DNA from: an uncultured Agathobacter sp.
Lineage (GTDB): Bacteria > Bacillota > Clostridia > Lachnospirales > Lachnospiraceae
Direction: 5' to 3'
DNA length: 64,000 bases
Assembly: GCA_934365945.1 (NCBI GenBank)
Contig: CAKRNE010000001.1
Coordinates: forward strand, 124,001 to 188,000
Shown here piece by piece: positions 34,423 through 44,231 of the stretch. Below the pieces are notes generated by a model, which was not told the DNA's origin, searched no databases, and saw only the letters and a list, made by a program, of their open reading frames with translations. The translations under genes and the position numbers were made by a program. Within the stretch, counting starts at the first letter, position 1. Each line of letters begins with the position of its first letter.

Positions 34423-36273
34423 TTAAATATTATGTCCAACTTCTGTTTTGCTATCCTCATCAAACAATGCTTCAAACTCATCTCTTGTGATTTTCTCCTT
34501 CTCAAGAAGAAGTGCTGCACATCTGTCAAGCACACCTCGGTACTCTGCTATCATGCTCTTTGCCTTGTCGTATGACTCGTCAATGATACGCTTTACCTCA
34601 ACATCGATTGCCGATGCTATGCCCTCGCTGTAGTTCTTTGCATGTGCGAGGTCACGTCCGATGAAGACCTCCTCCTCATCATCAGCATAGCAGATAAGGC
34701 CGATATTGTCTGACATACCGTATTTGGTAACCATCTCACGAGCAAGCTTTGTAGCCTGCTTGATATCCTGTGATGCACCTGTGGTGATATCATCAAATAC
34801 AAGCTCCTCTGCGACACGGCCGCCTAAATCTACTACGATTTCCTGAAGCATACGGCCCTTGGTGTTGAACATCTCATCCTTCTCAGGCAGCGGCATGGTG
34901 TAGCCTGCTGCGCCTGCTCCTGTAGGGATGATTGAAACTGTGTATACAGGTCCTACGTCCGGAAGCAGATGGAAAAGAATTGCGTGTCCTGCCTCATGGT
35001 AGGCTGTGATGCGCTTCTCCTTATCAGAGATGATACGGCTCTTCTTCTCAGCTCCGATACCAACCTTGACGAAGGATTTTCTGATATCATCCTGTGTGAT
35101 ATATTCTCTGTTTTCGCCTGCTGCACGGATTGCCGCCTCATTCATCAGATTCTCAAGGTCTGCACCTGTGAAGCCTGCTGTGGTCTGTGCAATCTGTTTT
35201 AAATCAACATCCTCTGCAAGAGGTTTTTTCTTGGCATGGACACCTAAAATTTCTTCTCTGCCGCCCACATCCGGTCTGCCTACTACAACCTTTCTGTCGA
35301 AACGTCCCGGACGCATGATTGCCGGGTCAAGTATATCCACACGGTTTGTGGCTGCCATGACGATAATGCCCTCATTGACACCAAAGCCATCCATCTCGAC
35401 AAGCATCTGGTTCAATGTCTGCTCACGCTCGTCGTGTCCGCCGCCCATTCCTGTGCCACGGCGTCTGGCTACTGCATCAATCTCATCGATAAATACGATA
35501 CAAGGCGCATTTTTCTTGGCATCCTCAAACAAATCTCTCACTCGTGAGGCTCCGACTCCGACGAACATCTCCACGAAATCCGATCCTGAAATAGTGAAAA
35601 ACGGTACTCCTGCCTCTCCGGCTACTGCCTTGGCAAGAAGTGTCTTACCTGTTCCCGGAGGTCCTACGAGAAGGACACCCTTTGGGATTCTTGCGCCAAG
35701 CCTTGTGTACTTTCCCGGATCACGAAGGAAATCAACTATCTCTGCAATCTCCTCCTTTTCCTCCTTAAGGCCTGCTACATCGGAAAACTTGATATGGTTC
35801 TCCTCCTGTGTGGTGAGCTTCGCACGGTTTTTGCCGAAGTTCATCATCTTGCCACCGCCGCCCTGTGCTGCCGCGTTGTTGTTCATCACTGCAAAGAGTA
35901 TGAACATGGCTCCAAATACCAAAAGATACGGAAGCAGTGTCATAATCCAGCTCTCAGCCGGCACATCTGCAACTGTATAATCGGTGTAGCCTGCCTTTGT
36001 CATGGTCTTTTCGATGCTGTTTACATTTGATACATAAAGCACCTTTGATGTGCCATCCTTGAACTTCACCTCCAGGCTTCCTGTCGGTATCTCCCTGTTT
36101 TGCACTACCTTTACGCTCTTCACCTGATTCTTGTCAAGATCCTTCTCGAACTGACTCTGTGTGTAAGAGTTTGATGTGGCTCCGGCGCTCAGCCAGTACC
36201 AGATGCAGATTACTGCAAATACAATGATAATGTACACGCCTATTCCGCGCATACCGCTTTTTTGTTTATTCAA
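34423..36273 (-). CDS. ftsH: ATP-dependent zinc metalloprotease FtsH
   Basis: A 616-residue membrane AAA+ protease: two N-terminal transmembrane helices (about 11-28 and 110-130) flank a small outer domain. The AAA module has Walker A GPPGTGKT (204-211), Walker B CIVFIDE and the second region of homology ([10 protein letters not shown]). The M41 peptidase has HEAGH (426-430). It degrades membrane and regulatory proteins. The start codon is TTG at 36273, supported by GGAG 7 nt upstream. It lies 14 bp after hpt, in the conserved tilS-hpt-ftsH order. Confidence 0.96.
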   Translation of the reverse strand: MNKQKSGMRGIGVYIIIVFAVICIWYWLSAGATSNSYTQSQFEKDLDKNQVKSVKVVQNREIPTGSLEVKFKDGTSKVLYVSNVNSIEKTMTKAGYTDYTVADVPAESWIMTLLPYLLVFGAMFILFAVMNNNAAAQGGGGKMMNFGKNRAKLTTQEENHIKFSDVAGLKEEKEEIAEIVDFLRDPGKYTRLGARIPKGVLLVGPPGTGKTLLAKAVAGEAGVPFFTISGSDFVEMFVGVGASRVRDLFEDAKKNAPCIVFIDEIDAVARRRGTGMGGGHDEREQTLNQMLVEMDGFGVNEGIIVMAATNRVDILDPAIMRPGRFDRKVVVGRPDVGGREEILGVHAKKKPLAEDVDLKQIAQTTAGFTGADLENLMNEAAIRAAGENREYITQDDIRKSFVKVGIGAEKKSRIISDKEKRITAYHEAGHAILFHLLPDVGPVYTVSIIPTGAGAAGYTMPLPEKDEMFNTKGRMLQEIVVDLGGRVAEELVFDDITTGASQDIKQATKLAREMVTKYGMSDNIGLICYADDEEEVFIGRDLAHAKNYSEGIASAIDVEVKRIIDESYDKAKSMIAEYRGVLDRCAALLLEKEKITRDEFEALFDEDSKTEVGHNI

Positions 36274-36287
36274 TTTACTTCTCCTTT

Positions 36288-36833
36288 TTATTTTATTTCG
36301 CCCTCGACAAAGCCGATGTAAGGCAGATTTCTGAACCTCTGGTCATAGTCAAGACCATAGCCTACCACAAACTTGTCAGGAATCACAAAGCCCACGTAGT
36401 CTACATTTACATCATCAACCACACGGCGCTCAGGCTTGTCCAAAAGTGTGCAGATTGTGAGGCTCTTCGGGTTTCTTTTGGCAAGGAGCTTTGAAAGCCT
36501 GCTAAGAGTATTTCCCGAATCAATGATATCCTCTATGATGATGACATTCTCGCCCTCGATAGAATGCTCAAGGTCCTTTTTGATCTTGACATCGCCTGAT
36601 GACTCTGTGCCTGAGCCATAGCTGGATACCGACATGAAATCCATAGTCATAGGCAGGTCAATTCTCTTTGCAAGCTCTGTGGTAAAGAATATTGAGCCCT
36701 TGAGTATACAAATGAGATATACTGACTGTCCCTTGTATTTTTCTGTGATTTGCGCTCCAATCTCTGCGATTCGCTTATTGAGCTGCTCCTCTGTCAGGTA
36801 AACCGAAATATCATATTTCTTTGAAAAATCCAT
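36288..36833 (-). CDS. hpt: hypoxanthine phosphoribosyltransferase
   Basis: A 181-residue purine salvage enzyme converting hypoxanthine or guanine plus PRPP to IMP or GMP. The PRPP-binding motif is VIIIEDIIDSGNTL; KGSIFF and the C-terminal VGYGLDYDQRFRNLPYIG are also typical. The ATG at 36833 was chosen because GGAGG lies 8 nt upstream and the length then fits the family. The first 23 bp overlap the end of tilS, so translation is probably coupled. Confidence 0.95.
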   Translation of the reverse strand: MDFSKKYDISVYLTEEQLNKRIAEIGAQITEKYKGQSVYLICILKGSIFFTTELAKRIDLPMTMDFMSVSSYGSGTESSGDVKIKKDLEHSIEGENVIIIEDIIDSGNTLSRLSKLLAKRNPKSLTICTLLDKPERRVVDDVNVDYVGFVIPDKFVVGYGLDYDQRFRNLPYIGFVEGEIK

Positions 36834-38355
36834 TTTGTTTTCCTCCGTAAAATGTGATCTTAAGTACTTTTCCTGTCTGTGGTGTGACAAGTGCGCTGCA
36901 GCCGGATCTGTATCCGATAATGGCATGCACCAGTGATCCATGGGCTATAAGCCACAGTCCTGCTCTCTGCTGTGCAGGGATTTTATCACCTGTAAATACC
37001 TGCTTCAGCTTCTTGTGATGGCCCTCGTCATCCACAATTATATAGTCACCGGCTTTTCTCGTTCTGATTTCAAAGCCTTCCTTCATCTTATCATAATCAA
37101 ACCATTTCGTATATGGTTTTTTGGGAATTTCGTCCATTTTACCATTAAAATCCTGTATACAAAGTGTGATATATGAGCCGTCTGCCGAAAGCCTGATGGT
37201 TTTTTGCTCTCCTGTGGTACTTAGTGCCTCAAGCTCCTTTGCTGTAACGTAAATTTCTTCTTTTTGAACCTCACCCGCTCCGGCATACAGTATCACCTCG
37301 CCAAATGATTTTTCCGCAAGGATTCCATACGGCAGATTGATTTTTCTGCCCGACTGCTGCCCTGCAAGCTTCACAAGCGCACCGATATGCGTGCTCGTGA
37401 TGTCCTTTAGCCGCCCTGACGCTAAATGTATACACTCGCGCGCTACTCCGCTTTTTAATGCCGGATGCAGTCTCTCAAAGCGGCTGATTTCAAGTATCAC
37501 CCTGCCTTCTTTTTTAGAAACCATGCTGTCGCACGCCTCTTTTAGCTGCTCCTCGTAAAAATCATTCATCACCGCAAGCTGTCCTGCACTTTCATTGATA
37601 TGTTCTATCGCCCTGTCATTAATCTGCAAAAGCAGCGGAAACACATCATGGCGCAGCTTGTTTCTGGAGTAGGCTGTGTCAGTGTTTGTGGCATCGGTGA
37701 CAAAAGCCTGTCCGTTTTCCTTCAGATATTCCTCTATCTGTGCGCGTGTTGCTGATAAAAGCGGCCTGATATAGGTGACACCATTCTTCACTGAAACCGG
37801 ATGCATGCCGGCGAGTCCCTTCGCTCCGCTTCCGCGAAGCATCTGAAAAAGAACTGTCTCCGCGTTGTCCTCCATATGGTGCGCAACTGCGACGACTGCC
37901 TGTCTGCTGTTATCCTGATTTTTGTCTGATGCACAGCCCGGTTCGCAAGGATATCTGCCAGCTTCCTCTTCAAATGTCTCATAGCGCAATATCCTGGCCG
38001 CTTCATTTTCAAATGCCTCGTAGCGCAATATCCTGGCGGCCTCCTCCAGCCCAAGTCCATGGCTTTTTGCATATTGCGGCACATCCACAGAATGCACATG
38101 GCACGGTATGTGAAGCCTCTTGCAAAGGTCTGACGCAAACCCGGCATCCGCCCTGCTCTCTGCGCCTCTGATGCCGTGCTCCACATGCACCGCCTCCAGC
38201 GCAAAATCCAGCTCATTTGCGCACTGTCTTTTTATCTCATTTAACAACAGCAGCAGGCAGACTGAATCCGCACCGCCCGACAGCGCAACAAGCACTGTGC
38301 TGTGATTTTTTATCATTTTGTTTTCCAGAATATATTCTTTTATCCGTCTAATCAT
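36811..38355 (-). CDS. tilS: tRNA(Ile) lysidine synthetase TilS
   Basis: A 514-residue enzyme that converts the wobble C of tRNA-Ile(CAU) to lysidine using lysine and ATP. The N-terminal PP-loop is ALSGGADSVCL (about 28-38); a C-terminal TilS domain follows (GEEGHHKKLKQVF-like region, then GCSALVTPQTGKVLKI). Just after the PP-loop domain the usual EEAARILRYE segment occurs twice in tandem, giving a longer insert with unusual cysteines. Its start overlaps the spoIIE stop by one base. Confidence 0.94.
   Translation of the reverse strand: MIRRIKEYILENKMIKNHSTVLVALSGGADSVCLLLLLNEIKRQCANELDFALEAVHVEHGIRGAESRADAGFASDLCKRLHIPCHVHSVDVPQYAKSHGLGLEEAARILRYEAFENEAARILRYETFEEEAGRYPCEPGCASDKNQDNSRQAVVAVAHHMEDNAETVLFQMLRGSGAKGLAGMHPVSVKNGVTYIRPLLSATRAQIEEYLKENGQAFVTDATNTDTAYSRNKLRHDVFPLLLQINDRAIEHINESAGQLAVMNDFYEEQLKEACDSMVSKKEGRVILEISRFERLHPALKSGVARECIHLASGRLKDITSTHIGALVKLAGQQSGRKINLPYGILAEKSFGEVILYAGAGEVQKEEIYVTAKELEALSTTGEQKTIRLSADGSYITLCIQDFNGKMDEIPKKPYTKWFDYDKMKEGFEIRTRKAGDYIIVDDEGHHKKLKQVFTGDKIPAQQRAGLWLIAHGSLVHAIIGYRSGCSALVTPQTGKVLKITFYGGKQNGFFKEI
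37969..38046. repeat. in-frame 39-bp tandem duplication in tilS
   Basis: Two adjoining 39-bp units (37969-38007 and 38008-38046) with few differences encode two copies of a 13-residue helix segment (EAARILRYEAFEN and EAARILRYETFEE). The frame is kept. Confidence 0.88.
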
Positions 38356-40196
38356 TATTTTTCCCAGATTCCTATTGCAACAACCGTCATATCATCCATT
38401 GCGTACCCGCCTGTGTCAAGCAGCACCCTGTCCAGAATTTCCTGCGCCAGCACGCCGGCATTGTCACTTTTGACGCCTGCGATGATATCCATAAGCTTTC
38501 CCTGCCTGTCCTTCACATGCAGATATTCTAGCACACCATCAGTCACCATGACAAGAAAATCGCCACTTTGAAGCGTATTTTTTGAATGTACGCTCTCCTG
38601 CGCGGCATCGACTCCCGCCGGTAGGGATTCATTTTCTATAACACTTACCCCTTTCCCTGATTTGATAAATGACGGTGCGGCACCTGTTTTGGTCAGCTCA
38701 AGCTCACCTGTATACATGTCTATTGTGGCGAAATCAACCGTGGAATACGACTCCTCGCCCGCCGATATGACCATGGCAGAGTTCATCAGCTTTAGGGCAC
38801 TTTCCCTGCTAAAACCGGCCTCCAAAAGCTTTTCAAGCAAATCCACCACCAGTGTACTCTCAGCCTGCGCCTGCTTGCCCGAGCCCATGCCATCGGATAC
38901 ACACACATGATACATGCCATCGTCGAGCTGGAACATGCTGCAGCTATCGCCATTTGCCTGAGAGCCTGTCTTCTTTTTGGTTGCCACTCCGGAAAGCGCA
39001 TAGAACTGGTTCTCCTCGTACAGCACAACTGTTGACAGCTCGTCTGTGATAATGGAAACCGTTTCGTGCGCCTGTCTCATTTGGACTCCCATAGCCCGCG
39101 ATACTGCCTGCACATACTTTACAGCTTCGATTCCTCCATCCTCTTTCGTGTATACATCTGCCTTTATACATATCCTGTGTCCTGCCGTCTCATAAATATG
39201 TGCATTTTCGACGATCAAGCCTTTTTCCCTTGCGGCAACATATATTCTTGACAGTCTGAGACGGCGCCTTTTGTCTATACATTTTTCTGCTTTGCCCCAG
39301 TCATCCATGAGCTGTGCCACGGCATCAAGCTGTGAGGCTATAATGCGCCTGTTCTCCGTGAGGCGCCTGTACCAGGCTTCATTCAGCTCAACGCGGGCAA
39401 ACGCCTCGTTTGCAGCCTCGACCATTCTCGCGTAGTGTGGACATCCTTTTACATATCTGTTTTGCACAATTTCCTCGGTTTTCATACGTTTGCATACTGC
39501 TTCAACGAGCATTTTTATGCTGTCTGAGACAGAGGCATCGCTTGTCCAGCAGACGCTGCAGCCCTCACAGCAGGCACAAAGCCTGCCCGTCACCTCACGA
39601 CTGATTCTTTCGCCGGTGTCCGGTAATTTGCTTTCATTTTCCGCTGCTGTCATGGCATTTGCTCTTGTGATGATGCCTGAAAGACCAAAAACAGCCGACC
39701 TGAACGCTTCCTCCCTGTCCGGCAGCAGACCACCTGTCTCCTCACGGACCTTAAAACGAAATGCCGATATATATTCATAGCCCCTGCAAAATACAAAAGC
39801 TGCCGAGAACACAATCAGGCCTTCTGATACCGCCAGCACACATTTCACATTTTCAAAGTCTGTAAAAGCAGCCACCGACATATTCATTACTGCAGTGCTG
39901 ACAGCCGCCGTGATGGATGTCACAAGGCATATATTTTTTTCATTTTTCCACTTATAAAGCCTGATTACAAAGCTAATTACAGCAATAATAAAGAGATACT
40001 TACACATCGACGGTATCGATATAAAGTATCCCATTCCTGCAAATAATCCTATGTAAAATAAAACCGTATGCTCACTGTCAAGACAATACACTCCATACAC
40101 TGCCGGTATCAGAGGATAATATCCCATCACCGACAATACCGTGGAGACAAATGCCAGACAGCCCCACATAATTTTTTTCAGATTCACAAATCGCAT
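38355..40196 (-). CDS. spoIIE: SpoIIE-like membrane PP2C phosphatase
   Basis: A 613-residue protein: an N-terminal membrane domain with about five or six helices (about 8-160), a middle region with a cysteine-rich stretch (CACCEGCSVCW) and a PP2C phosphatase domain (about 390-613) with SDGMGSGKQA and MVTDGVLEY metal-binding motifs. In Bacillus, SpoIIE dephosphorylates SpoIIAA to activate sigma-F. This version is shorter than the usual roughly 800 residues. Position between divIC and tilS matches the Firmicutes order. The start at 40196 follows a GGGGAATGG stretch; an ATG 54 bp upstream has no ribosome site. Confidence 0.85.
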   Translation of the reverse strand: MRFVNLKKIMWGCLAFVSTVLSVMGYYPLIPAVYGVYCLDSEHTVLFYIGLFAGMGYFISIPSMCKYLFIIAVISFVIRLYKWKNEKNICLVTSITAAVSTAVMNMSVAAFTDFENVKCVLAVSEGLIVFSAAFVFCRGYEYISAFRFKVREETGGLLPDREEAFRSAVFGLSGIITRANAMTAAENESKLPDTGERISREVTGRLCACCEGCSVCWTSDASVSDSIKMLVEAVCKRMKTEEIVQNRYVKGCPHYARMVEAANEAFARVELNEAWYRRLTENRRIIASQLDAVAQLMDDWGKAEKCIDKRRRLRLSRIYVAAREKGLIVENAHIYETAGHRICIKADVYTKEDGGIEAVKYVQAVSRAMGVQMRQAHETVSIITDELSTVVLYEENQFYALSGVATKKKTGSQANGDSCSMFQLDDGMYHVCVSDGMGSGKQAQAESTLVVDLLEKLLEAGFSRESALKLMNSAMVISAGEESYSTVDFATIDMYTGELELTKTGAAPSFIKSGKGVSVIENESLPAGVDAAQESVHSKNTLQSGDFLVMVTDGVLEYLHVKDRQGKLMDIIAGVKSDNAGVLAQEILDRVLLDTGGYAMDDMTVVAIGIWEK

Positions 40197-40283
40197 TTTC
40201 CATTCCCCGCCTTCATGTTTTTCCACGATTATATGTGGACAAAATTGCATGATTTGACGAAAAAAGAAAATTATCTTTTAAAA

Positions 40284-40580
40284 TCAGTTCTTATCCTTTT
40301 CTTTAAAAATTATCTCATTGTCATAAGCGAGCCCCAGCTTACTCTTGGCAATATCCTCTATGTACTTGTCGCTTTGCACGTACTGCTGCAGCCCCTCTAT
40401 CTCTTCAGCGCGCTCTGTTTCCTTTTCATACTGCTTTTCGAGCTCCGCCTTTTGTGCGGCATATGCAGATTCCTTCTGCTTTAGCTGCACTACCTGAACT
40501 GTCATAATCACAAGAAAAGCAATAACTATGATAGAAATGCTTAACGTTCCGCTTTTTTTCTTTGCACGACGTCTGCTCAT
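40284..40580 (-). CDS. divIC: DivIC/FtsB-like septum formation protein
   Basis: A 98-residue bitopic membrane protein: basic N-terminus (RRRAKKK), one transmembrane helix (about 14-33) and an extracytoplasmic coiled coil (about 35-68) ending in the conserved IEDIAKSKLGLAYDNEIIF segment. It belongs to the divisome scaffold with FtsL and DivIB. GGAGG precedes the ATG. It lies 17 bp after yabP, where Bacillus has yabQ between the two. Confidence 0.9.
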   Translation of the reverse strand: MSRRRAKKKSGTLSISIIVIAFLVIMTVQVVQLKQKESAYAAQKAELEKQYEKETERAEEIEGLQQYVQSDKYIEDIAKSKLGLAYDNEIIFKEKDKN

Positions 40581-40597
40581 TATTCCTCCTTAGGTGC

Positions 40598-40882
40598 TTA
40601 TCTGAATATCCTGCCAAACATTTTTTCTTTCTTTCCGGTCACCTCAGGTACCTTCGAATACGTAATCATGTCTATTTCACCTTCTATATCGGCTTCTCCC
40701 TTCTCAAGGTTTAGCCTGTTCACGTGAAGATCCTTGCCCTTTAGGTCAAGCATGCCAAGCTCCGTCTCCAAAAGTATCTCCCCCACATCAAAGGAGAGCA
40801 CATCCAAAATGCCTGTAAAGCTGCCTGTTCTGCGGTTGTTCAATATAAGCTTATGACTCTTTGTGCCTGATATTTCTTCCAT
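40598..40882 (-). CDS. yabP: sporulation protein YabP
   Basis: A 94-residue YabP-family protein (HKLILNNRRTGSFTGILDVLSFD, then LDLKGKDLHVNRLNLEKGE). In Bacillus it is transcribed in the mother cell and needed for spore cortex formation with YabQ. Here yabQ is absent. The gene keeps its syntenic place between the S4 protein gene and divIC. Confidence 0.9.
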   Translation of the reverse strand: MEEISGTKSHKLILNNRRTGSFTGILDVLSFDVGEILLETELGMLDLKGKDLHVNRLNLEKGEADIEGEIDMITYSKVPEVTGKKEKMFGRIFR

Positions 40883-40990
40883 TTCCTGTCCCTCACATAT
40901 TTTTTATATGTCCCCAAAACAGCCTCGCATATGGCTGCCATCTGTGGATTCATATATGTAAATATATGCCGGGATTCATGAAAATATAAC

Positions 40991-41230
40991 CTATATATAC
41001 TCAAAAAGATCTTTTGCTTCTTCCTTCTTTGTTGTGTCAAGGAGATTTAACACCTTAACCTTGACTGTCTTTTGTCCAAATGCTATCTCTATTATGTCTC
41101 CGACCTTGACATTTACAGATGCCTTTGCCGGTCTGCCGTTTACTGTGACACGGCCTGCGTCACACGCCTCATTTGCCACTGTGCGTCTCTTTATCAGACG
41201 CGATACCTTCAAAAATTTGTCTAATCTCAT
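40991..41230 (-). CDS. rqcP: S4-domain RNA-binding protein (RqcP/YabO-like)
   Basis: A 79-residue single S4 domain (MRLDKFLKVSRLIKRRTVAN, then AGRVTVNGRPAKAS). In Bacillus the homologue RqcP/YabO binds stalled 50S subunits with RqcH and supports alanine tailing in ribosome quality control; assigning that role here is by homology and synteny (between hup and yabP). RqcH is not in the window. Confidence 0.9.
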   Translation of the reverse strand: MRLDKFLKVSRLIKRRTVANEACDAGRVTVNGRPAKASVNVKVGDIIEIAFGQKTVKVKVLNLLDTTKKEEAKDLFEYI

Positions 41231-41295
41231 TGTTACCTCTGTGTCTCGTTTTAATAAACCAATTCATAACCGTTAGCCTAAAAAACAGATATATC

Positions 41296-41329
41296 CAAAA
41301 ATGGGTGGAGCCTTAAAGACTTCACCCAT
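41296..41329 (-). terminator. terminator after hup
   Basis: Minus strand AATGGGTGAAG / CTCCACCCATT imperfect stem followed by TTTTT, 21 bp past the hup stop and before the S4 gene. It would reduce readthrough from the strong hup promoter into the sporulation/division block. Confidence 0.82.
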
Positions 41330-41349
41330 TCTTTACTCTAGTCCGCTTA

Positions 41350-41622
41350 TTAGTTAAGGGAATCTTTTAAAGCCTTACCAGCCTTGAACTTAGGAGCCTT
41401 AGATGCTGCAATTGTCATCTCAGCGCCAGTCTGTGGATTTCTTCCTGTTCTTGCTGCTCTCTCAGATACCTCGAAAGTACCGAATCCAACTAACTGGATC
41501 TTCTCACCTTTCTTTAACTCCTCTGCAACAACATCTGTGAATGCCTTTAATGATGCCTCTGCGTCCTTCTTTGATACTCCGGCCTTCTCTGCCATAGCTG
41601 CAACTAAATCTGCTTTGTTCAT
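41350..41622 (-). CDS. hup: HU family DNA-binding protein
   Basis: A 90-residue HU protein, the family's usual length: [20 protein letters not shown] helix-turn-helix, GFGTF and the DNA-clasping arm with RTGRNPQTG. It bends and compacts DNA as a dimer. The ATG at 41622 has AGGAGG 8 nt upstream; a start 27 bp earlier is not needed. Confidence 0.96.
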   Translation of the reverse strand: MNKADLVAAMAEKAGVSKKDAEASLKAFTDVVAEELKKGEKIQLVGFGTFEVSERAARTGRNPQTGAEMTIAASKAPKFKAGKALKDSLN

Positions 41623-41694
41623 GATAAAATTCCTCCTCTGGATTTTCATAATTTATATAATTCGAGCTGTTTTCCCAAATTACCTACAAGAATA

Positions 41695-41723
41695 TATATA
41701 CTTGTTTTTATGAGGTTTGTCAA
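41695..41723 (-). promoter_or_regulatory. hup promoter
   Basis: Minus strand TTGACA (41723-41718), 17-bp spacer and TATATA (41700-41695), about 73 bp before the hup ATG. Confidence 0.85.
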
Positions 41724-41775
41724 GGAAAATGCGCTATTTCCTAGGCTTTTATGTACTTTTACCATTCTTAAAACC

Positions 41776-43107
41776 TTACTTTGAACTTAATAAAGAGGTT
41801 AATGTTGAAAGATAATCGGATATATCCTTATTTGTCAGACTATTCCCCGAGCTGTCAGAGGATTTACTGTCTGTTCCCCGTGATGAATTTGTGCTCTGTG
41901 AGCTGCCGGTGCTGCTTTGAGATGTACTTTGATTGTTCTTCTCATCAGCCCTCTCTGAGGCAGTCTCTGAAGGAGTCTGTGCGGTGGCCTGCGAGCTGCC
42001 GGTGCTGCCAGTTCCTGTGCCTGATGAATCGCTGCCCGTGCTATCCGTATTGTCGTTTATTGTAATCTGTATGGTGGCCTCCTTTGAGTTCACGTAAAGT
42101 GTCCTCGTCCAGGTGTCATAGCCATCAGCTGTTACCTTAAGCGTATGCTTTCCGTATGTTATCTCAACAGGGCTCGCATAGTCGATCTCACTGCCATCGA
42201 CATATATTTTCGCGCTCTGCACATCAACCTCGAAAAGTATGCTGCTCTTTTTAGGTCCCTCCCCCTTTAAATCATTTAGATTGACCTTTGTAATCTCGCC
42301 TCTTTTTATCTCAATATCTGTGCTGTCTCCCCAGCCGTTGTTTGCCACAGCGAGCGTATAGCTTCCCTCCGGCACATCAAGCGACATATCCGGGGTGATT
42401 TCCGCAAATATCCTGTCTCCAAGCTGCAAAAAGCTGCCCTCAAAGAGCGATGTATTGCTAAGCTGCAGCGTGCCGTGCCCTGTTGTGACAGAAATTGACA
42501 CTATATCCTTGTCAATTCCGACAACAGACAGCTTATCCTGCGCCGTGATGCTGTCAGTATCTATGACTTCAGAGCCTGAAAATATCATGGTGCGCTCACC
42601 CAGCCTGTAGCTGCTGCTTCCGATTTCAAGCATGCTCTTATCCTTATCCACAGAAAAATTGGTCACTGCGTCATTTGTCCACACCTTATCGGATTTTTGT
42701 ATACGCTTTGCCTTGCCGTCTGAATCTGCTCCTGATATGTCAACCACATCTCCCTGATGTATGTCTGAAACCGACATGTGATTGCCATATTTGTCGAAAA
42801 AGCCGGTGGTCAGACCATAGTAATACTGATACTGCACTCCTGTCGAGTAATTGTATACCCTGATTGTCTCGTTGGCACTGTTTATGTCCGAGACTATGAG
42901 AATATCTGAATTTTTCTTAACGGACTTTCCGTTTTCCGCCGCAGCAGCTTCCAAACCGGACTGCGTGCTTTCTCCCACGGCCTCCGTCGTATCATTCATG
43001 CTGTTATAGAATTTTTTTACACCATCATCAGTGTCTGGTTTTCCACATGCTGCAAGTGATAGCACAAGCATGCATACCGTGCAAAATAGTCTTGTGAATT
43101 TCTTCAT
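41776..43107 (-). CDS. PEGA-domain lipoprotein
   Basis: A 443-residue lipoprotein: signal peptide with lipobox LAAC (C21), a strand-rich middle region (about 60-240), two PEGA-like beta-sandwich segments (PEGSYTLAVANNGWG around 255-270, and YASPVEITYGKHTLKVTADGYD around 315-340) and a long Ser/Thr/Gly-rich low-complexity tail (about 360-430). PEGA domains are thought to bind surface polysaccharides or proteins. The role is unknown; it is probably a cell-surface protein. It is encoded alone. Confidence 0.8.
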   Translation of the reverse strand: MKKFTRLFCTVCMLVLSLAACGKPDTDDGVKKFYNSMNDTTEAVGESTQSGLEAAAAENGKSVKKNSDILIVSDINSANETIRVYNYSTGVQYQYYYGLTTGFFDKYGNHMSVSDIHQGDVVDISGADSDGKAKRIQKSDKVWTNDAVTNFSVDKDKSMLEIGSSSYRLGERTMIFSGSEVIDTDSITAQDKLSVVGIDKDIVSISVTTGHGTLQLSNTSLFEGSFLQLGDRIFAEITPDMSLDVPEGSYTLAVANNGWGDSTDIEIKRGEITKVNLNDLKGEGPKKSSILFEVDVQSAKIYVDGSEIDYASPVEITYGKHTLKVTADGYDTWTRTLYVNSKEATIQITINDNTDSTGSDSSGTGTGSTGSSQATAQTPSETASERADEKNNQSTSQSSTGSSQSTNSSRGTDSKSSDSSGNSLTNKDISDYLSTLTSLLSSK

Positions 43108-43271
43108 CTTTTTTCCTTTATTGATTTATATAATATGCTTTTCTCTTTTGTATTTCATCAATCATGGCCAATAGCTGGCTTTAAACGTTTTCCACAATAA
43201 TAATATATCGTATAGTCATTTACTTTTCAATTAAATTCACTATATATAACTATATATATATGCATTACTGC

Positions 43272-44231
43272 TTACACTATGGCATGCAGATACTCCTCGC
43301 GCTCCCCGCTTAGCTGTATGAGCTGTGCAAGCTTATCCACATCGCGGTCGCATACCCATGACTTGCGCGAATTGCTATAGTGATTGCAGAGCTTACAAAA
43401 TTTTTCAGGAAACAAAAGCAGTGCTCCAAGCAGCCTCATTGATGTATCATCAAGACTTCTTACGCTGCAATAGCTGTCGAGAATTGCATCTGCAACCGCT
43501 GTATCCCAATGATTTTTTTCGAGCATCTTGCGCATGTACTCCGCAATATCAGTTTCCGGATATCCCGGATGCATGGTCTCGAAATTGACAGGGAGCCATC
43601 TTCCGGACTGTGTATACACGACATTGTGCTGGTTGAAGGCTCCGTGACAGTATATCGGAACCGACTTTTTACTATTTTCCAGCTCACACAATATTTCCGC
43701 CGATTTCTGCCCCTGCTCTAAGAATCTCTCATAGCATTCATAAAACAGATGCTCAAAGGAATTTGTCTTGCTGTGACGCAGTATGTAGTTTTTAAGCTTT
43801 ACTATCTGCGCACATTTGCGCTGAGCTTTTTCGTGCAGGCTTTCTACCTCGATATCCGAAGGCAGCGGATACTTTTCCAATATATTATGCAGCTGCGCCA
43901 ATGCCCTGCTGCCGCCACGCATATCATCTATGCTGTCCGTGCTGCACTCTCTGCCTGCTCTGTAATCCTTCAATATGTATGCGGCCTCACAGTTGTCTCG
44001 CGATATGATACACTGCTCCTTTGTCTGTGATATCTGCTCCACATCCATGCCGTTTCTCTGGATAAATGCCAGCGTATCCCGCAGGGTGCATGCCCTTTGC
44101 TCATGCCCTCTGTACGGCACAAGCATTTTCTGCCCGATGCCTGTATCACATATATATGCACCTCTACCCTTTATTATCCTGCTTACTGTAAGCTCATATT
44201 TTTCCAAAGCCACTTCCGGCTGATTATACAA
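43272..44231 (-). CDS. CotS-like spore-coat kinase homologue, probably inactive
   Basis: A 319-residue protein with the aminoglycoside-phosphotransferase-like fold of CotS/YutH spore-coat proteins (a C-lobe with IYCHGAFNQHNVV, VNFETMHPGY, DIAEYMRKMLEKNHWD). The catalytic-loop aspartate expected after HG is alanine and the metal-binding position is in NFE, so phosphotransfer is unlikely. The start codon is TTG at 44231, preceded by GGGGGG and a T-tract that belong to the hairpin after cca. No ATG fits nearby. It may be a structural or sporulation relic protein. Confidence 0.78.
   Translation of the reverse strand: MYNQPEVALEKYELTVSRIIKGRGAYICDTGIGQKMLVPYRGHEQRACTLRDTLAFIQRNGMDVEQISQTKEQCIISRDNCEAAYILKDYRAGRECSTDSIDDMRGGSRALAQLHNILEKYPLPSDIEVESLHEKAQRKCAQIVKLKNYILRHSKTNSFEHLFYECYERFLEQGQKSAEILCELENSKKSVPIYCHGAFNQHNVVYTQSGRWLPVNFETMHPGYPETDIAEYMRKMLEKNHWDTAVADAILDSYCSVRSLDDTSMRLLGALLLFPEKFCKLCNHYSNSRKSWVCDRDVDKLAQLIQLSGEREEYLHAIV

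Noticed and set aside
38355..40196. Evidence that the organism sporulates
   Set aside because: SpoIIE-, YabP- and CotS-like genes alone do not show sporulation; yabQ is missing and the CotS-like protein looks inactive.
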